DNA of 64,000 bases from CAG-390 sp964522215. Its GTDB lineage: Bacteria; Bacillota; Clostridia; Oscillospirales; CAG-272. Of this stretch, positions 18,916-27,785 are shown piece after piece (positions within the stretch are counted from its first letter, which is position 1; each line of letters starts with the position of its first letter). The notes beneath the pieces were generated by a model. It was not told the DNA's origin, made no database searches, and saw only the letters and a list, made by a program, of their open reading frames with translations. The translations under genes and the position numbers were made by a program. The stretch is taken from contig CAZFVR010000001.1 in NCBI GenBank assembly GCA_964522215.1, positions 62,001 through 126,000 of the forward strand. The letters run 5' to 3'.

Positions 18916-18944
18916 TTGATTTTCCCGCGCGGACGTGATATAAT
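18916..18944 (+). promoter_or_regulatory. Promoter of the DUF896-tsaE-tsaB run
   Basis: TTGATT at 18916-18921 and TATAAT at 18939-18944 are separated by 17 bases, about 70 bases before the first start codon. Confidence 0.8.
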
Positions 18945-19015
18945 TAAGTAAGCATAAAATATATTCACGCCACGTGGCTTTAACAGCATCATAAGTATGG
19001 AGAATAGCTTTTTAA

Positions 19016-19246
19016 ATGGATAAACAAAAAACAGACAGAATAAACGAGCTTGCGCGCAAGTCAAAGACCATAGGTCTTGATGCCGCAGAGGCTGCGGAGC
19101 AGGCCGCACTGCGCGCCGAATATATAGCGGAGTTTCGCGCGGGACTGCGCGGTCAGCTTGATAACACGGTAATAGTACGCCCGGACGGCTCGCGTGAGCG
19201 GCTGGCCAAAAAACAGCGCGGCGACCGAGAGCGGGATGGAAAATGA
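19016..19246 (+). CDS. DUF896 family protein
   Basis: A 76-residue protein of the YnzC/YneN (DUF896) family. It has the typical helical hairpin RINELARKSKTIGLDAAEAAEQAALRAEYI cut by a short turn, followed by the conserved FRAGLRGQLDNTVI. Members in Bacillus are small soluble proteins of unknown function, some under SOS control. The last four bases overlap the start of tsaE. Confidence 0.88.
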   Translation: MDKQKTDRINELARKSKTIGLDAAEAAEQAALRAEYIAEFRAGLRGQLDNTVIVRPDGSRERLAKKQRGDRERDGK

Positions 19247-19764
19247 GCGGAGCTGCAAACACTATATTATTTGACACGGTAACTCACTCGCCGGAGGAGA
19301 CGGAGGCACTGGGTGCCCGGCTCGCCGAGCTGCTGTCAGCACCCGATGATATCAATAATTCCGAAAGATCCGAAAACAACAAAAAAACAGACGGCGGCAC
19401 GGCGCTTCCGAGATTTGTGGCTCTTTACGGCGACCTCGGCGTTGGCAAGACCTCCTTTGTGCGCGGCTTTTGCAGTATCGCCTCTCCGGGGTCGGCAGTG
19501 CGTTCGCCCACCTTTGCGTTGGTAAACGAATACAGGCACGGCACACGACCGGTGTTTCACTTTGATATGTACCGCATCACCGACGATGATGAGCTATACT
19601 CGATCGGCTTTTACGATTACGAGGCTCGCGGCGGCTTTTGCCTTGCCGAGTGGTGCGAAAATATTCCCTGGGCCATTCCCGAGCGACATCTGCGCGTTGA
19701 TATTTCAAAGACCGCAAATGATGGCGACCGCCGAGTTGTAGCGACCGTATGCGGGCGGGACTGA
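19243..19764 (+). CDS. tsaE: tRNA threonylcarbamoyladenosine biosynthesis ATPase TsaE
   Basis: TsaE is the P-loop ATPase that turns over the TsaB-TsaD complex in t6A formation. The 173-residue protein has Walker A GDLGVGKTSF near residue 66, SPTFALVNEY and the HFDMYRI motif. LAEWCENI follows near the C-terminus. An Asn/Ser/Lys-rich insert (NNSERSENNKKTDGG) sits before the P-loop, so the protein is slightly longer than usual. The ATG lies four bases inside the DUF896 gene (ATGA-type overlap). Confidence 0.94.
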   Translation: MSGAANTILFDTVTHSPEETEALGARLAELLSAPDDINNSERSENNKKTDGGTALPRFVALYGDLGVGKTSFVRGFCSIASPGSAVRSPTFALVNEYRHGTRPVFHFDMYRITDDDELYSIGFYDYEARGGFCLAEWCENIPWAIPERHLRVDISKTANDGDRRVVATVCGRD

Positions 19765-19817
19765 GCCAAGGGACACGCGACCTCAATAAACGTTTTTAAG
19801 GAGATCTTAAGGTCAAA

Positions 19818-20576
19818 ATGAAGATATTAGCTGTTGACAGCACGGCAAAGGTAGCCACGGCGGCGCTTTGCGATGGTGAAAAGCTACTTGCGGAGTATAC
19901 TCTTAACAATGGTAACACTCACAGCGAAACGCTTTTGCCGATGGTAAAGGACATACTTGATGCCTTTGGCATGAAGCCGCATGATGTTGAGCTTTTTGCT
20001 TGCTCTGCAGGTCCCGGGTCATTTACCGGGGTAAGGATAGGCGCCGCCACCATAAAAGGGCTGGCGTTTGGTACAGAAAGGCCGGTATGCGGTGTATCCA
20101 CTCTGCATGCGCTGGCAATGAACCTAAATTTTGACGATGGCGAGGATGAAAAGTATATCATTCCCTGCATGGATGCGCGGCGCGGGCAGCTGTACACCGC
20201 AACATTTGTGCGACGCGGAGGTGAGCTTTGCCGCTTGACCCCCGACCGAGCCATAGCCTACGAGGAGCTTGAGGGGGAGATACTTGCCCTTGGTCGACGC
20301 GTATGGATCTGCGGCGACGGCTACGATCTTGTTGCCGCGCGTATGCCGAACGGACACATCTACGCTACGCCGGTAAGGCTCAGATATCAATCGGCATATT
20401 CGGTCGCCGCCGCGGCAATAACACAATACGAGCGCGGCGAATATTCGGATGCCGCCTCCCTTGCGCCAACATATCTCAGACTCTCTCAAGCGGAGCGCGA
20501 GCGCGCCGAACGCTTGGCGACAGAGGAAGCCCGACGAGCAAAGGAGACTGCGGCAGACACGTCAGAGCGCGCGTGA
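19818..20576 (+). CDS. tsaB: tRNA threonylcarbamoyladenosine biosynthesis protein TsaB
   Basis: TsaB is the dimerisation partner of TsaD. The 252-residue protein begins MKILAVDSTAKVATAALCDG and shows NNGNTHSETLLPMVKDIL and the diagnostic SAGPGSFTGVRIGAATIKGL. PCMDARRGQLYTA follows in the second half. It ends in a charged Glu/Arg/Ala helix. It lies 53 bases after tsaE. An AT-rich spacer of 111 bases separates it from rpiB. Confidence 0.94.
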   Translation: MKILAVDSTAKVATAALCDGEKLLAEYTLNNGNTHSETLLPMVKDILDAFGMKPHDVELFACSAGPGSFTGVRIGAATIKGLAFGTERPVCGVSTLHALAMNLNFDDGEDEKYIIPCMDARRGQLYTATFVRRGGELCRLTPDRAIAYEELEGEILALGRRVWICGDGYDLVAARMPNGHIYATPVRLRYQSAYSVAAAAITQYERGEYSDAASLAPTYLRLSQAERERAERLATEEARRAKETAADTSERA

Positions 20577-20687
20577 TGCAGCTATCCGTTACTATTAATT
20601 AATTATTCGATACTCAATTATTAGATTCAAATTATTTGATTCATTATAAAAACCATCAGCAAAAAACCAAGAGGCAGGATCAGGATC

Positions 20688-21176
20688 ATGAACGAAAACA
20701 ACGCAAAAAAGATAATAATAGGCTGTGACCATGCAGGATATCACGCAAAGCAAAAGCTTATAGAAAAGCTTAGCCACGATGGCTACACCGTTACCGATGT
20801 TGGCTGTTTTTCTGACGAGAGCTGTGATTACCCCATTCCGGTACACTCGCTCTGTCAAAGGATACAGTCGGGCGAATTCCCCCTCGGCATTCTTATATGC
20901 GGCACGGGCATTGGCGTTTCGATAGCCGCAAACAAGCACCGCGGCATACGCGCCGCAGTATGCTCGGATCCTTTCTCCACCGAGATGACCCGCAAGCACA
21001 ATGCCGCCAACGTACTGTGCATGGGTGCAAGAGTACTTGACGACCAAAAGATAGCCGAGCTGACCGACATCTTTCTTGCCAACGAGCCGCTGACAGAGGA
21101 GCGGCATGTTCGCCGTTTGCGCATGATAAGCGAGCTTGAGGACGGCAGCTACGACAGCAAAAACTACAAGCTATGA
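20688..21176 (+). CDS. rpiB: Ribose-5-phosphate isomerase B
   Basis: RpiB interconverts ribose 5-phosphate and ribulose 5-phosphate. The 162-residue sequence has IIIGCDHAGYHAKQKL, DVGCFSDESCDYP and the catalytic-loop CGTGIGVSIAANKHRGIRAA. SDPFSTEMTRKHNAANVLCMGARV follows in the second half. Cys in ILICGTG is the usual catalytic base, by family. Together with rpe 1.6 kb downstream it covers pentose-phosphate isomer steps. Its TGA overlaps the ispD start by four bases. Confidence 0.95.
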   Translation: MNENNAKKIIIGCDHAGYHAKQKLIEKLSHDGYTVTDVGCFSDESCDYPIPVHSLCQRIQSGEFPLGILICGTGIGVSIAANKHRGIRAAVCSDPFSTEMTRKHNAANVLCMGARVLDDQKIAELTDIFLANEPLTEERHVRRLRMISELEDGSYDSKNYKL

Positions 21177-21997
21177 ATTCGAGCGACAGAAAAAAAGCGG
21201 ACTCGCTGGTGGATATCCTGCGCACAGTGGGCGGGATAGTTAAAAACCGCCGCACTACTGCCGTGATTGTGGCCGCGGGCTCTTCCACCCGCATGGGCGG
21301 CGAGACCCCAAAGCAATTTTTACCGCTTTGCGGCATGCCGATAGTTGCCATGACATGGCGCGCATATGACGATTGCGAGTGCATTGACGATATCATTTTA
21401 GTTGTGCGCGCGGGGGATGAGCCGATATACGAGAATTACCGCAAAAAGTTTGGGTTTTCAAAGCCATACCGTATAGTTTTGGGCGGTGCGAGCCGTCAAG
21501 GTTCTGTTTTGTGCGGCATTGAGGCCGCAGCGGAAAACACCGCGTACTTTGCGATCGCCGATGCCGCCAGACCGCTGACCACCCCCGAGATGATACGCTC
21601 GGTATGTCTTGCGGCCTACAGATACGGCGCGGCGACCGCTGCCACCCCTGCCGTTGACACGATAAAAACAGCGGACAAAAAAGGATTTATCGGGTCGACA
21701 GTCGAACGTTCCACCGCATGGCAAGCATCAACTCCGCAGGTCTTTATGGCGGATCTCTACCGTGCCGCCGCATACACCGCGCAAAAGGACGGCTTTACCG
21801 CCACCGATGACAATTCCCTGGTCGAACGGATCGATCGCCGCATAAAACTTGTTGACTGCGGGCGAGAGAATATCAAGATCACCTCGGCCATGGATCTTCC
21901 CATTGCCGAGGCGATAATAAACGAGCGCCGACGCACGGAGAGTGCCAAGGGCGCAGACACCAAAGACGAAAAAGAAAGCGGAGGCGACCGAGGATGA
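21173..21997 (+). CDS. ispD: 2-C-methyl-D-erythritol 4-phosphate cytidylyltransferase
   Basis: IspD attaches CMP to MEP, the third step of the MEP pathway. After a 25-residue N-terminal extension it shows VIVAAGSSTRMGGETPKQF, the nucleotide-binding loop with catalytic Lys/Arg. VLGGASRQGSVLCGI, AIADAARPLTTPEMI and DTIK follow, then TPQVFMADLYRAA. In the common motif the segment reads HDAARP; here it is ADAARP, so the His is replaced. The C-terminus carries a charged 25-residue tail that overlaps ispF by four bases. Confidence 0.93.
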   Translation: MNSSDRKKADSLVDILRTVGGIVKNRRTTAVIVAAGSSTRMGGETPKQFLPLCGMPIVAMTWRAYDDCECIDDIILVVRAGDEPIYENYRKKFGFSKPYRIVLGGASRQGSVLCGIEAAAENTAYFAIADAARPLTTPEMIRSVCLAAYRYGAATAATPAVDTIKTADKKGFIGSTVERSTAWQASTPQVFMADLYRAAAYTAQKDGFTATDDNSLVERIDRRIKLVDCGRENIKITSAMDLPIAEAIINERRRTESAKGADTKDEKESGGDRG

Positions 21998-22467
21998 GAA
22001 TAGGACACGGATATGATGTACACCGCTTGACACCGGGGCGTGAGCTGATACTCGGCGGGGTGCGGATCGAATACCCACTGGGCCTGCTTGGCCACTCCGA
22101 TGCCGATGTGCTGACACACGCGGTAATGGATGCACTGCTCGGCGCGGCGGCACTTGGAGATATTGGTGGGCATTTTCCCGATACCGACGAAAAATATCGG
22201 GGGGCGGACAGCCTGCGCCTTGCCGCCGAGGTGGCAAGGATACTGGAATCCGACGGTTGGCGAATAGAAAACATAGATGCCACCGTGTTAGCGCAAAAGC
22301 CAAAGCTTGCGCCGCACATTCCCCTGATGCGGCAAAGCCTTGCCACGGCATTGGGCATTGACAGCTCTCGCGTCAGCGTAAAGGCGACCACCGAGGAGGG
22401 GCTGGGCTTTACAGGCTCGGGGGATGGCATTGCCGCCCACGCGGTCTGCCTTATCGAAAGGATCTGA
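21994..22467 (+). CDS. ispF: 2-C-methyl-D-erythritol 2,4-cyclodiphosphate synthase
   Basis: IspF cyclises CDP-ME 2-phosphate and releases CMP, the fifth MEP step. The 157-residue trimeric enzyme begins MRIGHGYDVHRL (zinc ligands Asp and His). It also has LGHSDADVLTHAVMDALLGAAALGDIG split by conserved Asp/His, HFPDTDEKYRGADSL and the C-terminal ATTEEGLGFTGSGDGIAAHA. The ATGA overlap with ispD marks a coupled pair. Confidence 0.97.
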   Translation: MRIGHGYDVHRLTPGRELILGGVRIEYPLGLLGHSDADVLTHAVMDALLGAAALGDIGGHFPDTDEKYRGADSLRLAAEVARILESDGWRIENIDATVLAQKPKLAPHIPLMRQSLATALGIDSSRVSVKATTEEGLGFTGSGDGIAAHAVCLIERI

Positions 22468-22499
22468 GTTCCCAAAAAAACAAAAAACGAGTTGCCTAT

Positions 22500-22734
22500 C
22501 GGCGCAGACGTAACACAGCCGCCTGCGCCGTAAGAAAAGCGAATTGACGGCGGATACATTCCCCACACTTCCCCTGCACAGCGTTTTTTGCATCCTTTCC
22601 GCCACCGCATCGCACCCTCTCATACACAGCATATTCAAGCGGCGGTCAATGCGACACTCAAAATGCCGCCGCACAAGCAGCCAAGCAAAAACATAAAAGC
22701 AAAAAACTCAAGGAAAGCCCTCGCCGTGCGAGGG
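22500..22734. other. Spacer with three inverted repeats upstream of rpe
   Basis: The 281-base gap between ispF and rpe has no credible gene. It holds three inverted repeats: CGGCGCAG/CTGCGCCG (22500-22530), GCGGCGG/CCGCCGC (22639-22672) and CCCTCGC/GCGAGGG with a 3-base loop (22718-22734). The last ends 14 bases before the rpe start. None is followed closely by a T-run on the plus strand, so they are not ordinary terminators. Confidence 0.5.
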
Positions 22735-22748
22735 TCTTGGTGATAAAA

Positions 22749-23435
22749 ATGACAGAACAAAAAAAGTTTTATATCTCCCCCTCCCTCCTTGCCGCCGATT
22801 ATTCGGATCTTGGCGCATCGGTGCGCCGCATAGAGGAAGCGGGCGCGGACTTTTTGCACCTGGATATAATGGATGGACATTTTGTGCCGAATATAAGCTT
22901 TGGCCCGGATCTTGCCGCGGCACTGCGCTCGCACAGCAAGCTGATATTCGATCTTCACCTGATGATAAGCGACCCCGCAAAATATCTTGACAGATTTATA
23001 GGTGCAGGGGCGGATGTTATCACCTTTCACCGCGAGGCGGTGGAGGATCCCTTGCCTCTCATTTATCGCATAAAGGATGCCAATGTGCATGCCTCTATGG
23101 CAATATCGCCGGATACGCCCGTTGAGGCGGTATATCCATATCTTTCAAAGCTTGATATGGTACTGGTAATGACGGTCTACCCGGGCTTTGGCGGTCAAAA
23201 GCTGATACCCGAAACGCTTGAGAAGGTCACCCTTTTGAGACGCAGGATCGAGGAGTTGGGTCTGGATACCGACATTGAGGTGGACGGCGGTATATCTGCC
23301 GGCAACACCGCCGCAGTCACATCTGCCGGCGCCAATGTCGTTGTGGCCGGCTCTGCCATTTTCGGTTCTCCGCGGCCGCGGCAGGTTATGCTTGCCATGC
23401 GCGCGGCGGCCAAGGATTCGCCGTTCGTTGGGTGA
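22749..23435 (+). CDS. rpe: Ribulose-phosphate 3-epimerase
   Basis: Rpe interconverts ribulose 5-phosphate and xylulose 5-phosphate. The TIM-barrel signatures are all present in 228 residues: ISPSLLAADYSDLG, DFLHLDIMDGHFVPNISFG, FDLHLMI and HREA. VMTVYPGFGGQ, DIEVDGGIS and VVAGSAIFG follow. The ATG at 22749 is preceded by GGTGAT, which can pair with the 16S rRNA end; an in-frame TTG four codons upstream is less likely. rpiB lies 1.6 kb upstream. Confidence 0.95.
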   Translation: MTEQKKFYISPSLLAADYSDLGASVRRIEEAGADFLHLDIMDGHFVPNISFGPDLAAALRSHSKLIFDLHLMISDPAKYLDRFIGAGADVITFHREAVEDPLPLIYRIKDANVHASMAISPDTPVEAVYPYLSKLDMVLVMTVYPGFGGQKLIPETLEKVTLLRRRIEELGLDTDIEVDGGISAGNTAAVTSAGANVVVAGSAIFGSPRPRQVMLAMRAAAKDSPFVG

Positions 23436-23549
23436 TAAAGCAACTCGGCAAATGACCTCAGCCGTACGCGTAGATCTTGAGCACCCACGTCATTTCGAAA
23501 TATATAATAATACAATATCGTAAGGATAATATAAAATAAAACAAAAAGG

Positions 23550-23577
23550 CGCAGGGCGGAAGGTCCTGCGTTTTTTT
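23550..23577 (+). terminator. Terminator after rpe
   Basis: CGCAGG (23550-23555) pairs with CCTGCG (23565-23570) around a 9-base loop and is followed directly by seven Ts. Confidence 0.88.
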
Positions 23578-23608
23578 CGCGGATCGGCGCAATGCCTTGA
23601 ATGAAATG

Positions 23609-23637
23609 TTGACTTTTTTGCGCATTAATGATATAAT
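23609..23637 (+). promoter_or_regulatory. Promoter of holB
   Basis: TTGACT (23609-23614) and TATAAT (23632-23637) are 17 bases apart. Transcription would begin near 23644, which bears on the choice of the holB start codon. Confidence 0.85.
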
Positions 23638-23672
23638 ATAAAGTGGATGAAAATAACGAAAGGCGGCAGGAT

Positions 23673-24797
23673 GTGGAGAGCGCAAAAATATTTCCTAAGA
23701 TCCGCGGCAACCGTGCGCTTTGCGAGCGACTTTGGCGCGATATTACCGCCGGCGGGCTTACCCACGCGTATATAATAGAGGGTCCACACGGCAGTGGACG
23801 CAAGACCCTGGCAAAAAACATTGCTGCGGCAGTATCCTGCGTGCATTCCCCCGAGGCAGGTGGCGGTGCGGAACAGGCACAAATGCAAATGCCGATGCCA
23901 CAGTTTTTTTCACATTCGGAGGCAGAGCACACCTTTCCGTGCGGGGAATGTGAGGCCTGCCGCAAGATATTTGCGGGCATATCCCCCGATGTGATAACAG
24001 TATCCCGAGAGGACGGCAAGGCCGGGATCGGCGTTGATGTGATACGCGAGCTTCGCACCGATGTGCACATCATCCCCAACGAGCTTGAGCATAAAATATA
24101 CATCATAGACGATGCCGACAAAATGACGACTCAAGCTCAAAACGCTCTGCTGCTGACGCTTGAGGAGCCACCCGCCTATGCGATATTCCTGCTTATCGCC
24201 GAAAGCTCGCGCAACATGCTTGAGACGATACGCTCACGCGCACCATCGCTGAGGACTCAACCGCTCTCTCCCCAAGACATCACTGAGATAGTGCGCCAAA
24301 GCTCACCCGAAGCCGCGCGGCTCTGTGAGAGTGACCGAAACGCCTTTTTGGATCTTGTAATGGCATCCGACGGCAGTGCTGGGCGCGCTATAGAGCTGAT
24401 AGGCGGACGCCAGCGCGAGGGAGTTCTCTCCCGCCGCCACACAGCCGAAAGCTTTTGCGAGCTGGTAACGCAAACGGGACGCGCCGCAGAACTCGTCTCC
24501 CTGCTCTCCCCCTATTCGGGCGGCAAACGCGATGAAGCGGCAAAACTCATGGACGACATCTCGCTGGCTCTGCGCGATCTGGCGCTAAAGAAAAAGAGCG
24601 AGGATGCACCCCTGCGATTTTTTGCCGACCGTGACCGAGCTGAGGAGCTTTGCGGACAGTTTACCCTATCAAGGCTCATAGCACTGTATGATGCAGTTGA
24701 GGCGGCAAGGGTGGCGCTGGCGCAGAACGCAAACACAAAGCTGACGGTATTTGAGCTTATAAGCACAGCCTGCGACCGTCGCACACAAAGGCAATAA
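23673..24797 (+). CDS. holB: DNA polymerase III delta' subunit
   Basis: HolB is part of the clamp-loader complex. The AAA+ core has THAYIIEGPHGSGRKTLAKN (P-loop variant) and a zinc knot CGECEACRKI. HKIYIIDDADKMTTQAQNALLLTLEEP (Walker B region and SRC-like segment) and SRAPSLR follow. The C-terminal half is helical with weak conservation. I prefer GTG 23673, with GAAAGG nine bases upstream (374 residues). The in-frame GTG at 23643 falls at the predicted transcription start. The linked ricT-like gene matches the Bacillus holB-yaaT order. Confidence 0.88.
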   Translation: MESAKIFPKIRGNRALCERLWRDITAGGLTHAYIIEGPHGSGRKTLAKNIAAAVSCVHSPEAGGGAEQAQMQMPMPQFFSHSEAEHTFPCGECEACRKIFAGISPDVITVSREDGKAGIGVDVIRELRTDVHIIPNELEHKIYIIDDADKMTTQAQNALLLTLEEPPAYAIFLLIAESSRNMLETIRSRAPSLRTQPLSPQDITEIVRQSSPEAARLCESDRNAFLDLVMASDGSAGRAIELIGGRQREGVLSRRHTAESFCELVTQTGRAAELVSLLSPYSGGKRDEAAKLMDDISLALRDLALKKKSEDAPLRFFADRDRAEELCGQFTLSRLIALYDAVEAARVALAQNANTKLTVFELISTACDRRTQRQ

Positions 24798-24866
24798 CGA
24801 GCACCGATAACGGTATTATTAATTAACGATATCCCTCTCACAAAGCCGATATCACAGAATGGATAA

Positions 24867-26480
24867 ATGGATAAAAAGATGGACGAACAAAATGTCAAGG
24901 TAACGCAAGCCACCGCAGGCGCTCCCGCCGCGGAGGATAAAAACAAGGCCAGGCACCAGCGGCGCGGCGGAAGATCGCAACGCCACCATGGCGGCAATGT
25001 ACGCTCGGAGAAAAAGCCGAACACTGCGGAAACAGCCGCTCAGGATGCGACTGCCGCCGCCCGCACTGCCGACGGACGGCAAAAGAACACCCCCGTAAAG
25101 GCCCACGCGGATGGCGGCAAGAATGCCGCCGTCGCAAACGGCAATAACGGCAGCGTTCGCCGCTCCGGCAACAACGGCGGGCCAAAGCAGCAGCGCCGCG
25201 CCACACGGACAGATGCCGACAACAGCGGCAACGACAAAAACAACGCAAATGTAAATTCCGATCCCAATGCCAACGATCAGGGCGTTGGCGCGGAGAGCCG
25301 CGATGGCTCCCGACGCTCGCAAAAGCAGTCGGGCAATGCCCGCCGCGACCGTGCCGAGTCAAATGACGTCCGCGCTCGCCGCGATACACTGCAAAAAGAC
25401 ACCTTTGGTGACAACTTTGCGGACATTTCCCTAACCGGCAATTCCCGCCAGCCTGTGCTGATCGGCACGGAGGAGGACGATTACAGCGATATTGCCGCTA
25501 TGCCTGATGCCTTTAGGATCCCGGATGAGGATATTCTGCCCGAGTGTATGCTGCCCTCCCAAAATGGTACACCGAGATCAACTCTCGCGCACACGCCGCG
25601 TGACGGTAAAACAGAGGTGGTGGGAGTTAAATTTGAAAGCTCCGGCAAGTCATATTATTTTGCACCCGGTGCCGATCAGTTCCGGCGCGGTGACCATGCG
25701 ATAGTTGAAACGGCTCGCGGCATGGAATACGGCGAGATAAGCATGGGCAACACCTTTGTGCCGACCGAGGATATAGTCCAGCCCCTGCGTGCTATAGGAC
25801 GGCGCGCCACCGAGGAGGACTCCCGCCACGACGAGGAGAACCATCGCCGCGAAAAGGAAGCCCTTGTTATATGCGCCGAAAAGATAGCCGCCCGCGGACT
25901 TGATATGAAGCTTGTGGATGCGGGATATACATTTGATAATTCCAAGCTGATATTTTACTTTACCGCCGCGGGGCGCGTTGATTTTCGCGAGCTGGTAAAG
26001 GATCTGGCCTCGGTGTTTCGCACCAGGATCGAATTGCGGCAGATAGGTATTCGCGATGAGGCTAAAATGCTTGGTGGCTGTGGTGTTTGCGGACGCAAGC
26101 TTTGCTGCTCCAGCTTTTTGCCGAACTTTAACCAAGTATCGATAAGGATGGCCAAGGAGCAGGGTCTCTCCCTCAGCTCCTCAAAGATCTCCGGCTGTTG
26201 CGGCAGGCTTATGTGCTGCTTGCGCTTTGAGCATGACACATACGAGCGCGAGATACGCATGACCCCGCCGATCGACTCGATAGTTGAAACAGAGGACGGC
26301 CGCGGTATTGTTACCGAAAACAGTCCGATAGCGGGAACAGTCAAGGTCAGACTTGATGATAAGCCCGGCGACCCACCGCGCATTTATCACCGCGACAGCG
26401 TTAAGGTCATCACTCGCGGACAGCGCCGCGTGGACACATCCGATGCATCTGACGATGCTGATGTGATCCCGGAGGACTGA
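24867..26480 (+). CDS. PSP1-domain protein, RicT/YaaT-like
   Basis: RicT is part of the RicA-RicF-RicT complex that promotes RNase Y-dependent mRNA maturation in Bacillus. The conserved PSP1 region covers about residues 250-510. It holds VVGVKFESSGKSYYF, RGMEYGEI and VDFRELVKDLASVFRTRIELRQIG. Two Cys clusters follow, CGVCGRKLCC and SGCCGRLMCCLRFEH, which in RicT relate to Fe-S binding. The N-terminal 240 residues are a very basic, Asn/Gly-rich low-complexity extension not found in Bacillus RicT; it might bind nucleic acid, but that is a guess. holB lies just upstream, and a TrmN6-like gene follows after a ferredoxin gene, as in the yaaT-yabB region. Confidence 0.85.
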   Translation: MDKKMDEQNVKVTQATAGAPAAEDKNKARHQRRGGRSQRHHGGNVRSEKKPNTAETAAQDATAAARTADGRQKNTPVKAHADGGKNAAVANGNNGSVRRSGNNGGPKQQRRATRTDADNSGNDKNNANVNSDPNANDQGVGAESRDGSRRSQKQSGNARRDRAESNDVRARRDTLQKDTFGDNFADISLTGNSRQPVLIGTEEDDYSDIAAMPDAFRIPDEDILPECMLPSQNGTPRSTLAHTPRDGKTEVVGVKFESSGKSYYFAPGADQFRRGDHAIVETARGMEYGEISMGNTFVPTEDIVQPLRAIGRRATEEDSRHDEENHRREKEALVICAEKIAARGLDMKLVDAGYTFDNSKLIFYFTAAGRVDFRELVKDLASVFRTRIELRQIGIRDEAKMLGGCGVCGRKLCCSSFLPNFNQVSIRMAKEQGLSLSSSKISGCCGRLMCCLRFEHDTYEREIRMTPPIDSIVETEDGRGIVTENSPIAGTVKVRLDDKPGDPPRIYHRDSVKVITRGQRRVDTSDASDDADVIPED

Positions 26481-26548
26481 TTCGGGGGCTGATGTGATAA
26501 AAAAATCGATTTTTTCGATAGATTCACATTATTTTTTCAAAAAAGCAC

Positions 26549-26576
26549 TTGCATATCTCTGCATTTGTGATACAAT
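26549..26576 (+). promoter_or_regulatory. Ferredoxin gene promoter
   Basis: TTGCAT (26549-26554), a 16-base spacer and TACAAT (26571-26576) with TGA in front form an extended -10 promoter. Confidence 0.7.
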
Positions 26577-26608
26577 ATATATATTATAATTCATGGAGGT
26601 AATCTGCT

Positions 26609-26779
26609 ATGGCATACAAGATCAGCGACGATTGCATCAGCTGCGGCTCCTGCGCCGCCGAGTGCCCCGTTGAGGCTATCACCGAGGGTGATGGCAAGTA
26701 CGTTATCGATCCCGATAAGTGCATTGAATGCGGCGCATGCGCCGATGCATGTCCTGTACAGGCTCCCAAGGCCGACTAA
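26609..26779 (+). CDS. Ferredoxin, 2[4Fe-4S] clostridial type
   Basis: A 56-residue protein, MAYKISDDCISCGSC at its start. Two CxxCxxCxxxCP motifs (C9-C12-C15-C19-P and C38-C41-C44-C48-P) each bind a 4Fe-4S cluster. The length and duplicated halves are those of clostridial ferredoxins, low-potential electron carriers for pyruvate:ferredoxin oxidoreductase, hydrogenase and similar enzymes. GGAGGT lies 8 bases before the ATG. It has its own promoter and a strong terminator, so it is monocistronic. An anaerobic lifestyle is implied. Confidence 0.97.
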   Translation: MAYKISDDCISCGSCAAECPVEAITEGDGKYVIDPDKCIECGACADACPVQAPKAD

Positions 26780-26784
26780 GACAT

Positions 26785-26828
26785 CAGGGACTGACGTGCC
26801 AAGGCACGTCAGCCCTGCTTTTTATTTT
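26785..26828 (+). terminator. Terminator after the ferredoxin gene
   Basis: CAGGG-A-CTGACGTG pairs with CACGTCAG-CCCTG across 26785-26817, with one bulged base, followed by CTTTTTATTTT. Confidence 0.92.
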
Positions 26829-26849
26829 GACTATCGGATCTGTTTTATT

Positions 26850-27707
26850 ATGAAAGACATAAGCTGCAATACTAACGGTTCAAATAACGATATAGATAAA
26901 ATAGATAAAAACAAAGACTTTTCAGCACGCGCCGAGGGTCTTTGCCGCAATGGCGAGAGCATCTGTCGCGTGGGTGAGCGGATATCCCTTATCCAAAAGG
27001 ATCGCGGTCTGCGCTGGGGAACGGATTCCTATCTTTTGGCATCCTATCTTCGCCCCTCCCCCGGGCGCGCCTGCGAGCTTGGGTGCGGCAGTGGGATCAT
27101 ATCTCTGCTGGCGGCGGCACACGGCAAATTCAGTCATATCCGCGCTATAGAGATACAGGCAGAGCATGCTGAGCTTGCCCGGAGGAACGCCGAGCTTAAC
27201 GGGCTTGCGGATATCTTTAGTCCCCAAGAGGGTGATGTGCGGTGCATTCGTCCGGAGGACCTTGGCGGGCGGTTTGATGTTGTGTTTTCAAACCCGCCAT
27301 ATATGCGTGCGGATACAGGTCACCGCTCGGAGGCCGAGGAACGCCTTATTGCAAGACATGAAGTGTGCGGCGGAATTGGCGATTTTTGCGCTGCAGCCGC
27401 TCGGCTATTAAACTTTGGCGGGATATTTGTTTGCGTTTTTCACCCCTCGCGTTTGGCAGACCTGTTTTTGGCCATGCGCGGCGCATCCCTTGAGCCGAAG
27501 CGCATGACCATGATCCACCCCGATGCCGCCTCCAGACCCTCGGCTGTGATAGTTGAGGCAAAGCTTGGCGGGTCACCGACGCTTGATATCTCGCGACCGC
27601 TGATAATGTATGAGGTGCGAGAGGCGGGCGACACCTCCCGCCGCATGACGGCCACTGCCGCAAAGATATATTCGGATTGCTCGTTTGGCGACCTCCTTGT
27701 CAACTGA
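26850..27707 (+). CDS. TrmN6/YabB-like tRNA adenine methyltransferase
   Basis: A class I SAM-dependent methyltransferase of 285 residues. Motif I is ACELGCGSGIISLLAA near residue 75 and motif IV is FSNPPYM near 150, typical of N6-adenine methylation. The N-terminal ERISLIQKDRGLRWGTDSYLLASYL matches the YabB/TrmN6 family, which modifies A37 of tRNA1(Val); the exact tRNA target here is inferred. The first 35 residues are Asn/Asp-rich. The ATG at 26850 is the first after the ferredoxin terminator. Confidence 0.85.
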   Translation: MKDISCNTNGSNNDIDKIDKNKDFSARAEGLCRNGESICRVGERISLIQKDRGLRWGTDSYLLASYLRPSPGRACELGCGSGIISLLAAAHGKFSHIRAIEIQAEHAELARRNAELNGLADIFSPQEGDVRCIRPEDLGGRFDVVFSNPPYMRADTGHRSEAEERLIARHEVCGGIGDFCAAAARLLNFGGIFVCVFHPSRLADLFLAMRGASLEPKRMTMIHPDAASRPSAVIVEAKLGGSPTLDISRPLIMYEVREAGDTSRRMTATAAKIYSDCSFGDLLVN

Positions 27708-27785
27708 TCTCCCAAATAAGCACCAGCACCGACAAACAAACAAAAAAAGATAACAATAAGAGTAAAAAAGCAAAGGATACGTAAT

